Source: Bog-473 sp963725895 (GTDB taxonomy: Bacteria > Actinomycetota > Acidimicrobiia > Acidimicrobiales > RAAP-2). Taken from it: a stretch of 64,000 nt of DNA. The stretch spans positions 1,054,001-1,118,000 of the forward strand of contig CAVSAJ010000003.1 of the NCBI GenBank assembly GCA_963725895.1. The letters run 5' to 3'. The number at the start of each line of letters is the position of its first letter. Position 1 is the first letter of the stretch. This document shows positions 15,535 through 23,943 of this stretch, one piece after another. The position numbers and the translations under genes are program-made. The notes beneath the pieces are model-generated. The model was not told the DNA's origin. It ran no database searches and saw only the letters and a list, made by a program, of their open reading frames with translations.

Positions 15535-17268
15535 CTAGGTCTTGCGCGCCGACTTGTCGTTCCCGGCCTTCACTTTGTGACCCTTGACCGTCGTCGTGGT
15601 GCTCGACGGCGACGCCTGCGTGCTCTGCCCGAGCGTGCAGGGGTACGGGTTCCAGGGCTCGGGTTGGGTGTTCGTGTAGACGTCCGCCGGGATCGTCGTC
15701 GTGGTGGTGGTCGTCGGACCGGTCGGGACCGTCGTGGTCCCCGCGCCCGACGATCCTGCATTCGACGAACCCGTGACCGACAGCTGCGAGCCCGCGATGA
15801 GCAGCGACACCGTCTGGCCGCTCAGGCTCGAGTCGGGCATGTAGGTCACCCCGCCGCTCAGCACCGACCCGAGCGTCACCGCGGCTCCGTAGCCCGAGGG
15901 GCCGAAGAGGATCTCGGACTGCCCGCCGGACTCGAGCGCGGTCGTCGCGTTGCCGATCTGGCCGATGGTGAAGCCCAGTCCTCCCAACGCGGCGGCGGTG
16001 CTGTGCGCGATGCCGTTCACCGTCGACGCGTTGAGGACGTTGACGGATATCTGCCCGTGCGGGACGGTCGTCATGGTCGTGGTGGTCGTACTCGTACCCT
16101 TGTGCTCCGTTGCCGGCTTTGGCGCCGGCGGCGGAGCGGTCCCGATCTGGTTGAACGCGTTGATCATGTTCTGGGCGTAGGGCTGCGCCTCTTCCAGCAC
16201 GTCGGCGCCGCCGTCGGTGACGAACCCGATGGTGGGCAGTGTCTCGGTGATCAGGTGCGAGGAGGGCAGGCCCTTGAAGTCCTCGGCGAGGTGGACCAGA
16301 TCGCTCTCCGTGAACGTATCGTCGATGGTCAAGTTGCCCACGGCGGCGGCGACGAAGTTGTTGATGGTGATCGGATCGAGGCCGATCTGGCCGGCCTTGG
16401 CCAGCACGGCCCGGAAGAAGGCGTCCTGGCGCTGGATGCGGCTGAAGTCGGACTGACCGTCGTACTCCCAGTTGCCGTCCGAGTCCATGTAGTAGAGGTG
16501 CCGGCTCCGCACCAGAGCGAGGGCGGTTGCCCCGTTGACCACCTGGCACCCCGTAGTCGTGACGTCGAGGCCGCTGAAGGCGTCCTTGACCTCGGTGGGA
16601 AAGTCCATGGTGATGCCGCCCAAGGCGTTGACCATGCCGGAGAAGCCGGGGAAGTCCACGGCGATGTAATGGTTGACGGGGATGTTGAGGTCTTGCTCGA
16701 TCGTCTGGATGAGCAAGTCGGGCCCGTTGTTGTAGGCGGCGTTGATCCGATTCATCCCCGAGATATCGGTGACGTCCCCCGGGATGTTGACCCAGAGGTC
16801 GCGCGGGATGGACAGCACGGTCACCGTCTTGTTGGCGGGGTCGATGCGGGCGACCATGGTCACGTCGCTGCGCTGACCCCCCTGCTGGGCGGGGTTGCCG
16901 AACACGTTGACCTCCTGCTGGTTGGTGCCGTTGACGAAGGCGCGCGAGTCCGAGCCGACGAGCAGGATGTTGAACGGTTTCTGCGCAGCTACCGGTGCGG
17001 TGTGCACGAGGTGCTTGGCATGGATCTTCTTGATCTGGTCGAAGCGGTAGTTCGCGTAGAAATAGAGCCCGCCCGCACCACCGGCGGCGAGAACCACGAC
17101 GGCAGTCAGCGCGTAGAGCGCGCGGCGGCGCCAGCGGTGCCGGTGCTTCTTTTCCTTCTTGTGGGACTTGCGCAGCTCCGACTGGAGGTCCGAGCGCGAG
17201 CGGGTCGGTTCGCTCCCCGCGAGAACCGGGTCGGGAATTGCTGGGGTCTCGGGCTCGTCGGGGGTCAA
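15535..17268 (-). CDS. LytR-CpsA-Psr (LCP) family cell-wall glycopolymer ligase
   Basis: A 577-residue membrane-anchored enzyme that should transfer glycopolymer chains from lipid carriers to peptidoglycan at the cell surface. A basic cytoplasmic start (HKKEKKHRHRWRRR) precedes one membrane segment (about residues 51-71). The LCP domain shows FNILLVGSDSRA, QRSDVTMVARID, VLSIPRDLWV and RINAAYN, with the conserved Asp and Arg residues for pyrophosphate-lipid binding. Past residue 400 is a Thr-rich linker and a LytR_C domain (ISVNVLNASTVNGIA), ending with a Thr/Pro-rich tail. The start is a TTG at 17268 without an obvious ribosome site. It diverges from the acyl-CoA dehydrogenase. Confidence 0.9.
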   Translation of the reverse strand: MTPDEPETPAIPDPVLAGSEPTRSRSDLQSELRKSHKKEKKHRHRWRRRALYALTAVVVLAAGGAGGLYFYANYRFDQIKKIHAKHLVHTAPVAAQKPFNILLVGSDSRAFVNGTNQQEVNVFGNPAQQGGQRSDVTMVARIDPANKTVTVLSIPRDLWVNIPGDVTDISGMNRINAAYNNGPDLLIQTIEQDLNIPVNHYIAVDFPGFSGMVNALGGITMDFPTEVKDAFSGLDVTTTGCQVVNGATALALVRSRHLYYMDSDGNWEYDGQSDFSRIQRQDAFFRAVLAKAGQIGLDPITINNFVAAAVGNLTIDDTFTESDLVHLAEDFKGLPSSHLITETLPTIGFVTDGGADVLEEAQPYAQNMINAFNQIGTAPPPAPKPATEHKGTSTTTTTMTTVPHGQISVNVLNASTVNGIAHSTAAALGGLGFTIGQIGNATTALESGGQSEILFGPSGYGAAVTLGSVLSGGVTYMPDSSLSGQTVSLLIAGSQLSVTGSSNAGSSGAGTTTVPTGPTTTTTTTIPADVYTNTQPEPWNPYPCTLGQSTQASPSSTTTTVKGHKVKAGNDKSARKT

Positions 17269-17312
17269 GAACCAGAAAAATACCTGGCCGGACCGCCGGA
17301 TAGCCTTCAGCG

Positions 17313-18488
17313 GTGCATTTTGATCTTCCCGACGAGCTGCTCGAGCTGCGCGAGTCGGTGCGGCGCCTTGCGCAAGACAGGGTCAAGCCGCGGGCCCGGG
17401 CGATCGACAAGGAGTCCGCCTACCCGGCCGACTTGTTCGAGGCATTCCGCGACGCTGGGTTGCTGGGCCTGTGCGTGCCCGAGGAGTACGGAGGCTCGGC
17501 GGCGGGCATCCTCGGGCTGGCCATCGCCATCGAGGAAGTGGCGAAATACTCCAACACCGCTGCGCTCATGCTGCTCTTGACCCGACTGCCGACGGGGCCG
17601 GTGCTGATTGCAGGCACCGAAGAACAGAAGAAGCGCTACCTGCCTGGTATCTGCGACGGGTCGCTGCGGGCCGCCTTCGGGCTGTCCGAGCCACAGGCCG
17701 GGAGCGACGTGATGGGGATGCGGACCCGCGGGGTGCCCGACGAGGGCTCGGGCGAGGGCTGGGTGCTGAGCGGCACCAAATGCTGGATGTCGGGGGTGCG
17801 CGAGGCCGACTGGTACACCGTCTTCGCCAAGACGAGCGACCCGTCGAGCCGGGCGCATGACTCGGTCACCGCCTTCATCGTCGAGCGTGACTGGGACGGA
17901 GTGGAGGTCGGGCGTACCGACCACAAGATGGGCGTGCGCGGGGTGGACACGGGCGAGCTCGTCCTGACCGACGTGCACGTCCCCGCGGAGAACGTGATCG
18001 GGGAGGTGGGCGGATTCCGCCTCGCCATGCTCGGGCTCAATGCGATGCGGCCGATCGTGGCGGCCCGCGGCATCGGGCTCGCCGAGGGCGCCCTCATGTA
18101 CGCCACCGAGTACGTCCAGCAGCGCGCCGCCTTCGGTCAGACCATCGCCGACTTTCAGGGAATCCAGTGGGAGATCGCCAAGTGTGCGGTCGACATCGAG
18201 GCGGCCCGGTTGCTCACCTACCGGGCCGCCGTCCTCGCGGATGCGGGCAAGTTCACCAAGGAGTACGTCCCCTTCTTGTCCATGGCCAAGTACCACGCGA
18301 CCGAGCTGGCGGTGCGGGCGTCCTCGCTCGCCGTCCAGCTGCTCGGTGCAGCCGGCTACATGGAGGACCACCCGACCGAGCAGTGGTACCGCGACGCCAA
18401 GCAGCTGACGATCGTGGAAGGCACGTCGCAGGTGCAGCTCGGCCTCATCGCCCGCGGCGTCCTCGACCGGGACTTGTGGTGGGACTGA
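17313..18488 (+). CDS. Acyl-CoA dehydrogenase
   Basis: A 391-residue flavoprotein that introduces the alpha-beta double bond into acyl-CoA. The N-terminal helical domain starts HFDLPDELLELRESVRRLA. The middle domain has the FAD/substrate motif AFGLSEPQAGSDVMGMRTRG and the C-terminal domain RAAFGQTIADFQGIQWEIA. The likely catalytic glutamate is in IVEGTSQVQLGLIARGVL. All usual motifs are present and the length is normal. The GTG at 17313 begins exactly at the family N-terminus. The 3' end overlaps trpD by 10 bp. The chain-length specificity cannot be told. Confidence 0.92.
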   Translation: MHFDLPDELLELRESVRRLAQDRVKPRARAIDKESAYPADLFEAFRDAGLLGLCVPEEYGGSAAGILGLAIAIEEVAKYSNTAALMLLLTRLPTGPVLIAGTEEQKKRYLPGICDGSLRAAFGLSEPQAGSDVMGMRTRGVPDEGSGEGWVLSGTKCWMSGVREADWYTVFAKTSDPSSRAHDSVTAFIVERDWDGVEVGRTDHKMGVRGVDTGELVLTDVHVPAENVIGEVGGFRLAMLGLNAMRPIVAARGIGLAEGALMYATEYVQQRAAFGQTIADFQGIQWEIAKCAVDIEAARLLTYRAAVLADAGKFTKEYVPFLSMAKYHATELAVRASSLAVQLLGAAGYMEDHPTEQWYRDAKQLTIVEGTSQVQLGLIARGVLDRDLWWD

Positions 18489-19558
18489 CCTGGCCCGACG
18501 TCCTGGCGCGCCTGTCGCGCCGGGAAGCTCTGACTGCGGACGAAGCCGAGGAGATGCTCGGTGTCGTCCTCGCCGGGGACGCCACGCCGGCCCAGGTGGG
18601 CGCGTTCTTGGTGTTGCTGCATGCCAAGGGGGAGACGGCCGACGAGGTGACGGGCCTGGCCCGGGCGATGGTCGATGCCGCAGTGCCCTGCCCGCTCGGG
18701 GAGGGTGCAGATCTCGACGGTGGACCGGGTGTGGTGGTCGACCTGGTGGGTACGGGCGGCGACCGGCTGGCCAGCATCAACGTGACTACGTTGGCCTCGT
18801 TCATCACGGCCGGGGCCGGAGTGCACGTCTGCAAGCACGGCAACCGTGCCGCGTCCTCGTCGGTCGGGACGGCCGACGTCCTCGAGGCCCTCGGCGTCGC
18901 CATCGAAGTCGGGCCCGAGGGCGTGGCGCGCTGTGTCGCCGAGGCAGGCATGGGGTTCTGCTTCGCGCAACGCTTCCACCCCGCCATGCGCTTCGTCGGA
19001 CCGGTCCGCAAGGAGCTGGGCGTGCGCACGGTCTTCAATTTCCTCGGACCGCTGACCAACCCGGCGCGGGTCCGGCACCAACTTGTCGGGGTGAGCGACC
19101 CGGCGATGGGCCCGATCATGGCCGGCGTCTTCGGCGCGACGGGGAGCCGGCGGTCGCTCATCGTGCACGCGGACGACGGGCTCGATGAGCTCAGCGTCAC
19201 CTCGCCGTCGAGCATCCTGGAGGTGCGCGGCGACGGCAGCGGTGCGTTCGAGGTCACCGACTGGCGGGTGGACCCGGTCGGCTTGGGTCTGCGCCCTGCG
19301 ACCATGGCGGATCTGCGCGGCGGCGACGCCGCGTTCAACGCCGGGGTGATCCGCACCGTGCTCGAGGGCGAGCCGGGGCCCTGCCGCGACATCGGACTCC
19401 TCAACTCGGCGGCGGCGCTGATGGTGGCGGGCCGCGTCGACGACCTCGAGGACGGGCTCGAGCAGGCGGCCGAGTCGCTCGACAGCGGCCGGGCTTTCGG
19501 CGTGCTCGACGCGCTCGTCGCTACGTCGCAAGACGCGCTGCGCCGGCAGCAGGGCTGA
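18479..19558 (+). CDS. trpD: Anthranilate phosphoribosyltransferase
   Basis: Second step of tryptophan synthesis: joins anthranilate and PRPP. The 359-residue protein has DLVGTGGDRLASINVTTLA (PRPP-binding GTGGD motif), KHGNRAASSSVGTADVLEALG, and FCFAQRFHPAMRFVGPVRKELGVRT, then FNFLGPLTNPARV. All the family blocks are in order. The GTG at 18479 overlaps the upstream gene by 10 bp; a GTG three bases earlier is equivalent. It is isolated from other trp genes. The 3' end overlaps convergent galK by 38 bp. Confidence 0.93.
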   Translation: MGLTWPDVLARLSRREALTADEAEEMLGVVLAGDATPAQVGAFLVLLHAKGETADEVTGLARAMVDAAVPCPLGEGADLDGGPGVVVDLVGTGGDRLASINVTTLASFITAGAGVHVCKHGNRAASSSVGTADVLEALGVAIEVGPEGVARCVAEAGMGFCFAQRFHPAMRFVGPVRKELGVRTVFNFLGPLTNPARVRHQLVGVSDPAMGPIMAGVFGATGSRRSLIVHADDGLDELSVTSPSSILEVRGDGSGAFEVTDWRVDPVGLGLRPATMADLRGGDAAFNAGVIRTVLEGEPGPCRDIGLLNSAAALMVAGRVDDLEDGLEQAAESLDSGRAFGVLDALVATSQDALRRQQG

Positions 19559-20543
19559 CCCGCCAGGCCCGCCGCGGCGCGTGCGCGGCGGGATCGAGTG
19601 CGGGCGCGCCGGGCCGGCAGAGGGCGATGACGCACCCGCCGAACCCCCCGCCCGTCATGCGGGCCCCGAGCACGCCGGGCTGGGCCAGGAGCTGCTCTAC
19701 GAGTTGGTCGACGGCGGGGACCGAGACCAGGTAGTCGCCGGCCAGGCTGCGGTGGCCCTCGGTCATGACGGCGCCGAGCGCATGCATGTCGCCCTGGCCG
19801 AAGAGGCGCTCGGCCTCGCGCACACGGGCGCACTCGGTCACGACGTGGCGGGCCCGGCGCCGCAGCACGGGGTCGGTCAGCTCGCTCAGGTCGCCGAGCG
19901 CGCAGCGCCCGAGCGGCCGCCCCAGGAGGTGTGCCGCGCGCTCGCATTCAGCTCGGCGGGTGGCATAGGGGGTGGACGTGAGCAGCCGCGGGGACTCGCT
20001 GTGCACGACGACGAAGGCCGCCTCGTCGGGCACGCCGACCGGGTGCGTCTCGAGCGTGTCGAAGTCGATAAAGAGCGCGTGGCCCGCGCTGGCGCCGGCG
20101 ATCGCGAGGGGATCGAGCAGCCCGACGTGCGAGCCTGCGGCGCGCTCGGCCTCTTGGCAGGCGCGTGCGAGTTCGAGCGGGTCGTCGTCGTGGCCGAGGG
20201 CGAGCAGGACGGCGACGGCGAAGGCGGCGCTGGAGGAGAGGCCGGCGCCGACGGGGAGCGTGCTGGTGACGCGGAGCGTGCCCCCCGTTGGAGGAGCGTG
20301 GACGCGGAGGAGTCCGGCCGCCAGACGGGCTTCGTCGGCCACCGGCGCGGTGGCGCCCAGAGGAACCTCGAAGGGCCGGCCGGGGAACTGGTCCGAGTCG
20401 ACGCCAACGAGGAAACTGCCCGGCTTCGGCGTGAAGGTCACCTCGGTGGCGAGGTCGATGGCCATCGGCAGGGAGAGGCCGCCGTTGTAATCGGTGTGGT
20501 CGCCGATGATGGTGACGCGTCCAGGGGCGCGGGCTGTAGGCAC
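19521..20543 (-). CDS. galK: Galactokinase
   Basis: A GHMP-family kinase phosphorylating galactose at C1. The product is 340 residues, slightly shorter than usual. The N-terminal sugar-binding motif is APGRVTIIGDHTDYNGGLSLP (residues about 5-25), the ATP-binding loop TLPVGAGLSSSAAFAVAVLLALG is near residue 95, and the C-terminal GHMP motif ARMTGGGFGGCVIAL near residue 295. Typical galactokinases read GEHTDYN; here it is GDHTDYN, so another sugar cannot be excluded. Its last codons overlap trpD tail to tail. No other gal genes lie nearby. Confidence 0.88.
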   Translation of the reverse strand: MPTARAPGRVTIIGDHTDYNGGLSLPMAIDLATEVTFTPKPGSFLVGVDSDQFPGRPFEVPLGATAPVADEARLAAGLLRVHAPPTGGTLRVTSTLPVGAGLSSSAAFAVAVLLALGHDDDPLELARACQEAERAAGSHVGLLDPLAIAGASAGHALFIDFDTLETHPVGVPDEAAFVVVHSESPRLLTSTPYATRRAECERAAHLLGRPLGRCALGDLSELTDPVLRRRARHVVTECARVREAERLFGQGDMHALGAVMTEGHRSLAGDYLVSVPAVDQLVEQLLAQPGVLGARMTGGGFGGCVIALCRPGAPALDPAAHAPRRAWRVSPAAGAARLAT

Positions 20544-20608
20544 GACTCCAGCTTGTCGCAGGTCGAACCGGCTTGACCGCCGCCGCGGGCTCGGGTCAGC
20601 ATCCTGCG

Positions 20609-21787
20609 ATGGCCGAGTGCAGTGGACCGCTGAGTGGGATCAAGATCATCGAGCTGGCGGGCATCGGGCCGGCGCCGTTCACCTGCATGATGCTGGCCGA
20701 CGCCGGCGCAGAGGTGCTGCGGCTCGAGCGCGCCGCACCCGGCGCCGTCGAGCGCGGCGAGGAGGCGCGTGCCGCCGGGTCCGGCCCCCACTGGGACCTG
20801 TTGAACCGGTCACGCCCGTCGGTGGGGATCGACCTCAAGAACCCCGACGCGGTGGAGCTCGTGTTGGGCCTCGTCGAGCAGGCCGACGGGTTCGTGGAGG
20901 GCTTCCGGCCCGGCGTCGCCGAGCGGCTGGGCGTCGGGCCCGAGGCCTGCTTCGCCCGGAACAAGAAGCTGGTTTACGGGCGCATGACCGGCTGGGGCCA
21001 GGACGGACCAATGGCCAGCATGGCCGGCCACGACATCGACTACATCGCCATCGGTGGCGCGCTGTGGTCGATGGGGCGGGCCGACACCGCGCCGGTGCCG
21101 CCGTTGAATCTCGTGGGCGACTTCGGCGGCGGGGGCATGCTGCTCGCGTTCGGCATGGTGGCCGCCCTCCTCGAGGCGGCGCGCTCGGGCGAGGGGCAGG
21201 TGGTCGACGCCGCCATGGTCGACGGTGCCGCCACGCTCATGACCATGATCCACGCCTTCCGGGCGGGCGGGCTGTGGAACGAGTCCCGCGGCGCCAACAT
21301 GCTCGACACCGGCGCGCCCTTCTACGAGGTCTACGAGACGTCGGACGGGCGGTGGATGGCGGTGGGGGGTATCGAGGCGCAGTTCTACGCCGCGTTGCTC
21401 GAGGGCCTGGGGCTGACGGGCGACCGGTCGTGGCCGGCGCAGAACACGCGCGAGGAGTGGCCCGCGATGAAGGAACGGTTCGCCGCCATCTTCAAGACCA
21501 AGACCCGCGACGAGTGGACGGCCATCTTCGACAACACCGACGCCTGCGTCGTGCCGGTGCTGTCCGCGTGGGAGGCGCACCTGCATCCGCACAACGTGGC
21601 GCGCTCGACGTTCATTGAGGTCGGGGGGCGCGTGCAGCCGGCGCCCTCGCCGCGGTTCTCGCGCACGCCGTCGGCGGTGTCCAAGCCGCCGTCACTGCCC
21701 GGGGCCGACACGGTGTCGGGTCTTCTCGAGTGGGGTGTGTCGGAGGACACGGTGGCGAAGCTGCGCGAGTCGGGGGTGCTGAGCTGA
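20609..21787 (+). CDS. CaiB/BaiF CoA-transferase family protein (alpha-methylacyl-CoA racemase type)
   Basis: A 392-residue family III CoA-transferase relative. The N-terminus GIKIIELAGIGPAPFTCMMLADAGAEVLRLER is typical of alpha-methylacyl-CoA racemases. GWGQDGPMASMAGHDIDYIAIGGALW carries the His-Asp catalytic region, and NLVGDFGGGGMLLAFGMVAALLEAARSGEGQVVDAAMVDGA the second nucleotide-binding block. These enzymes invert the alpha-methyl centre of branched acyl-CoAs so that beta-oxidation can go on. The acyl-CoA dehydrogenase nearby fits such a role, though the two genes are not in one operon. The ATG at 20609 is chosen. Confidence 0.88.
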   Translation: MAECSGPLSGIKIIELAGIGPAPFTCMMLADAGAEVLRLERAAPGAVERGEEARAAGSGPHWDLLNRSRPSVGIDLKNPDAVELVLGLVEQADGFVEGFRPGVAERLGVGPEACFARNKKLVYGRMTGWGQDGPMASMAGHDIDYIAIGGALWSMGRADTAPVPPLNLVGDFGGGGMLLAFGMVAALLEAARSGEGQVVDAAMVDGAATLMTMIHAFRAGGLWNESRGANMLDTGAPFYEVYETSDGRWMAVGGIEAQFYAALLEGLGLTGDRSWPAQNTREEWPAMKERFAAIFKTKTRDEWTAIFDNTDACVVPVLSAWEAHLHPHNVARSTFIEVGGRVQPAPSPRFSRTPSAVSKPPSLPGADTVSGLLEWGVSEDTVAKLRESGVLS

Positions 21788-21838
21788 GTGAGGCGAAGCA
21801 GTCTCAGGTAGTCGAACCCCGAGCCTTTCGAGGAGCTT

Positions 21839-22788
21839 TTGAGCGCTTCACCACGGCATAAGCTCGCATTCGTGGGGGAGATCAGGCAGAGCGGCGAGAG
21901 CCAGGCGGAGCGTGCGTCAGAGGGGACGCACGCTTTCGATGCCAGCCGCAACGCATGGCGGACCGGATCCAGGGTCGAGCGGTACCGAGGGATCCACGGT
22001 TGGATCGACGCCGGCGAGCAGGCGGGCATCGTCCTCGTCGCCGACGAGGTGCGCAACGCGCCGATCCTCGATCTCGGAGTCGGCGCCGGGCGCACGACCT
22101 CGCTGATGCGGTTACTCACCGCTGACTACGTCGGGGTTGACTGGTCCGCTGAGATGGCGGAAGCCTGCCGCGAGCGTTATCCCGGTCTCGACTTTCGCCA
22201 GGGCGATGCCTGCCACCTCACAGACTTCGCAGATCGATCCTTCAAACTCGTGTTCTTCAGCTACAACGGAATCGACTACAACGGCCACGAGAGGCGGCGA
22301 CAGGCGTTTCGCGAGATCGCTCGAGTCCTCGACGATGATGGCATCTTTGCGTACTCGACGTTCTCGAAAGCCGGCGCGCTTTTCACGACCGTCCCTGGCA
22401 CGAGAGTTCTTGGCTCGGGAGCGAGGCGCCACTCCGGGCGGTTGCCGCGTCGGTGCTCGGGCTGCCCGGCCGCGTGGCGACGTTCCGCGAGCGGTACTCG
22501 GCTTGGTCGCAGGGTCACAAGCTCTTCGAGGACCACGGCGCGTGGGCGATTTCACCGGTCGCGCACGTCGATTACGCCCTTGTGCACTTCACCACAGTCG
22601 AACACGAGCGCGAACTGCTCGCTGAGGCGGGGCTTTCAGTGTCGGCGATGTTTGCCACCGACGGCCAGCCGATCCTCGACGGCGCGTCGGCCGGGTCGAC
22701 CCCGTGGATCTTCTTGGTCGTACGCAAGGGGCGGGCCACGGCCAACGCTGCTGAGCGAGACCCGAGCGGAGGACGGGCAACCGAATAA
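21839..22788 (+). pseudogene. Class I SAM-dependent methyltransferase, frameshifted
   Basis: The N-terminal part has motif I PILDLGVGAGRTTSLMRLL, motif II YVGVDWSAEMAEACRERYPG, FRQGDACHLTDF and the post-motif LVFFSYNGIDY. The frame is lost in the T-run at 22380-22383 after FSKAGAL. The next frame continues coherently as FHDRPWHESSWLGSEAPLR to the stop at 22788 (…TPWIFLVVRKGRA). A run of five instead of four T would restore a 317-residue protein. The start is a TTG at 21839 after an AGGAG site; a GTG at 21872 is an alternative. The substrate is unknown. Confidence 0.75.
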
Positions 22789-22922
22789 CGGACTCCCGAT
22801 GGGCGTGTGCGAGGGCGGGCGACTGGTTCGCCAGGCCTCCTTGGTCCGGTGCCCATCGAGCTGTCCGTCGACGCCGCCGCCCCCGGGCCCGGGGGCCGCG
22901 GGGCGGGAAATCTTTTTCGGCC

Positions 22923-22985
22923 GTATTGTATCCTTCGGAAACTCGAGAACCCCCAGATCAGGGGGTTTAACGAAGGCTGTAATAC
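22923..22985. repeat. Palindromic repeat element, copy A
   Basis: A 63-bp imperfect palindrome between convergent genes. Outer ends GTATT and AATAC enclose a CCTTCG/CGAAGG pair and an inner perfect stem AACCCCC (22948-22954) with GGGGGTT (22961-22967). The same end sequences (GTATCCTTCGGAAACTC and AACGAAGGCTGTAATACAGG) recur at 53968-54086. The inner stem could act as a terminator for both flanking genes. No open reading frame is inside. The rest of the 22789-23042 gap shows only C-rich sequence. Confidence 0.7.
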
Positions 22986-23042
22986 AGGCGGACAGGCCAC
23001 CTCCTCCCGCCTCCCTCCCCCCATCTGCCGTGCCGTTCGCGG

Positions 23043-23576
23043 TCAACTCGGGCAGGCTCCATAGGGGTCGATGCGGTCAGCTCGGGCAGGCTCCATAGGG
23101 TCGATCGGTGCGTTGCTCCGACCGATGAGCACCCATGCGTTGGACGCCTCGTTCATATAGGCCTGGGGACACGCATCGGCGATGGCGATGACGGCCGCGT
23201 CGGGGCAACTGCCCTGCTCGGTGATGCACGTCATGGCGTCGTGGCCGTCGGCGTAGCCCGGACACTCGAAGGTGAAACCGGGCGCGGCATTGGCGTCGAG
23301 ATGGGCGAGGGCGGCCGCGCAGCCCCCCGATGCCGGCACTGCTGTGGGAGGCGGTGTCGGAGGGGGCGGGGGTTCGTGTGGCGGCGTCGTGGGATGACGG
23401 ATCGCCGTCGTCATCGCGATGGCCGCCTGCGTGATGGCCCAGCGCTCGGAGTGCCGTGGCGTCGAGGCGCCTGTCGAGGCCAGCTGTGCCGCAAAGAGAG
23501 TCACGAGACCGAGGACGGCGGAACGGACGAGCAGGGCGAGGCCCCGGCGCGCGCCGGATGGGGCCCGATTCTGCAC
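23043..23576 (-). CDS. Secreted hypothetical protein with Pro-rich linker
   Basis: A protein of about 177 residues, not recognised. The hydrophobic segment LALLVRSAVLGLVTLFAAQLA near the N-terminus looks like a signal peptide or anchor. A Pro/Thr-rich linker (PPHEPPPPPTPPPTAVP) leads to a small globular domain with four or five cysteines (GGCAAALAHLDANAAPGF, FECPGYADGHD, CITEQGSCPD, ADACPQAY). The end of the gene is a tandem duplication, so the C-terminus is APIDPMEPARADRIDPYGACPS. The GTG at 23576 is preferred over an upstream TTG that forms part of a TTGACA hexamer. Confidence 0.6.
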   Translation of the reverse strand: MQNRAPSGARRGLALLVRSAVLGLVTLFAAQLASTGASTPRHSERWAITQAAIAMTTAIRHPTTPPHEPPPPPTPPPTAVPASGGCAAALAHLDANAAPGFTFECPGYADGHDAMTCITEQGSCPDAAVIAIADACPQAYMNEASNAWVLIGRSNAPIDPMEPARADRIDPYGACPS

Positions 23577-23685
23577 CCCCGATGAACGTCGCAGCGACCG
23601 AAAACCTGTCAACGACTCCCGGAGAACGGCGCCCCGATCGGGAGTTCAGGCCATCGGGGTTGCGGACGCGGGTCGAGCGGCTGGC

Positions 23686-23922
23686 TCAGATCTTGACGAC
23701 GGGACAGGTGATGGTGCGGGTGATGCCCTCGATCTGCTGGACGTCGCGAACGACCATGCGGCCCAGGTCGTTCATGGAGGGTGCCTCCGCGCGGGCGATC
23801 ACGTCATAGGGACCGGTCACGCCCTCGGCAACGACGACGCCCTCGACTGCCTTGACCTGCTGGGCCACCTGAGCCGCCTTGCCGACATCGGTTTGGATCA
23901 GGACGTACGCGTGGACGGTCAC
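23686..23922 (-). CDS. Lrp/AsnC ligand-binding (RAM) domain protein
   Basis: A 78-residue stand-alone RAM domain of the Lrp/AsnC family, without the helix-turn-helix. It reads HAYVLIQTDVGKAAQVAQQV, then EGVVVAEGVTGPYDVIARAEA and EGITRTITCPVVKI, a beta-alpha-beta-beta-alpha-beta fold. Such small proteins form dimers or octamers that bind amino acids and may modulate full-length Lrp proteins. The GTG at 23922 starts directly at the domain. It diverges from the MFS gene with only 21 bp between the starts, so promoters must overlap the coding starts. Confidence 0.85.
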   Translation of the reverse strand: MTVHAYVLIQTDVGKAAQVAQQVKAVEGVVVAEGVTGPYDVIARAEAPSMNDLGRMVVRDVQQIEGITRTITCPVVKI

Positions 23923-23943
23923 GGCACACCGTACATTGGCTTG

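Noticed and set aside
22923..22985. Insertion sequence or phage attachment site
   Set aside because: No transposase or integrase lies near, no target duplication was seen, and the element is only 63 bp.
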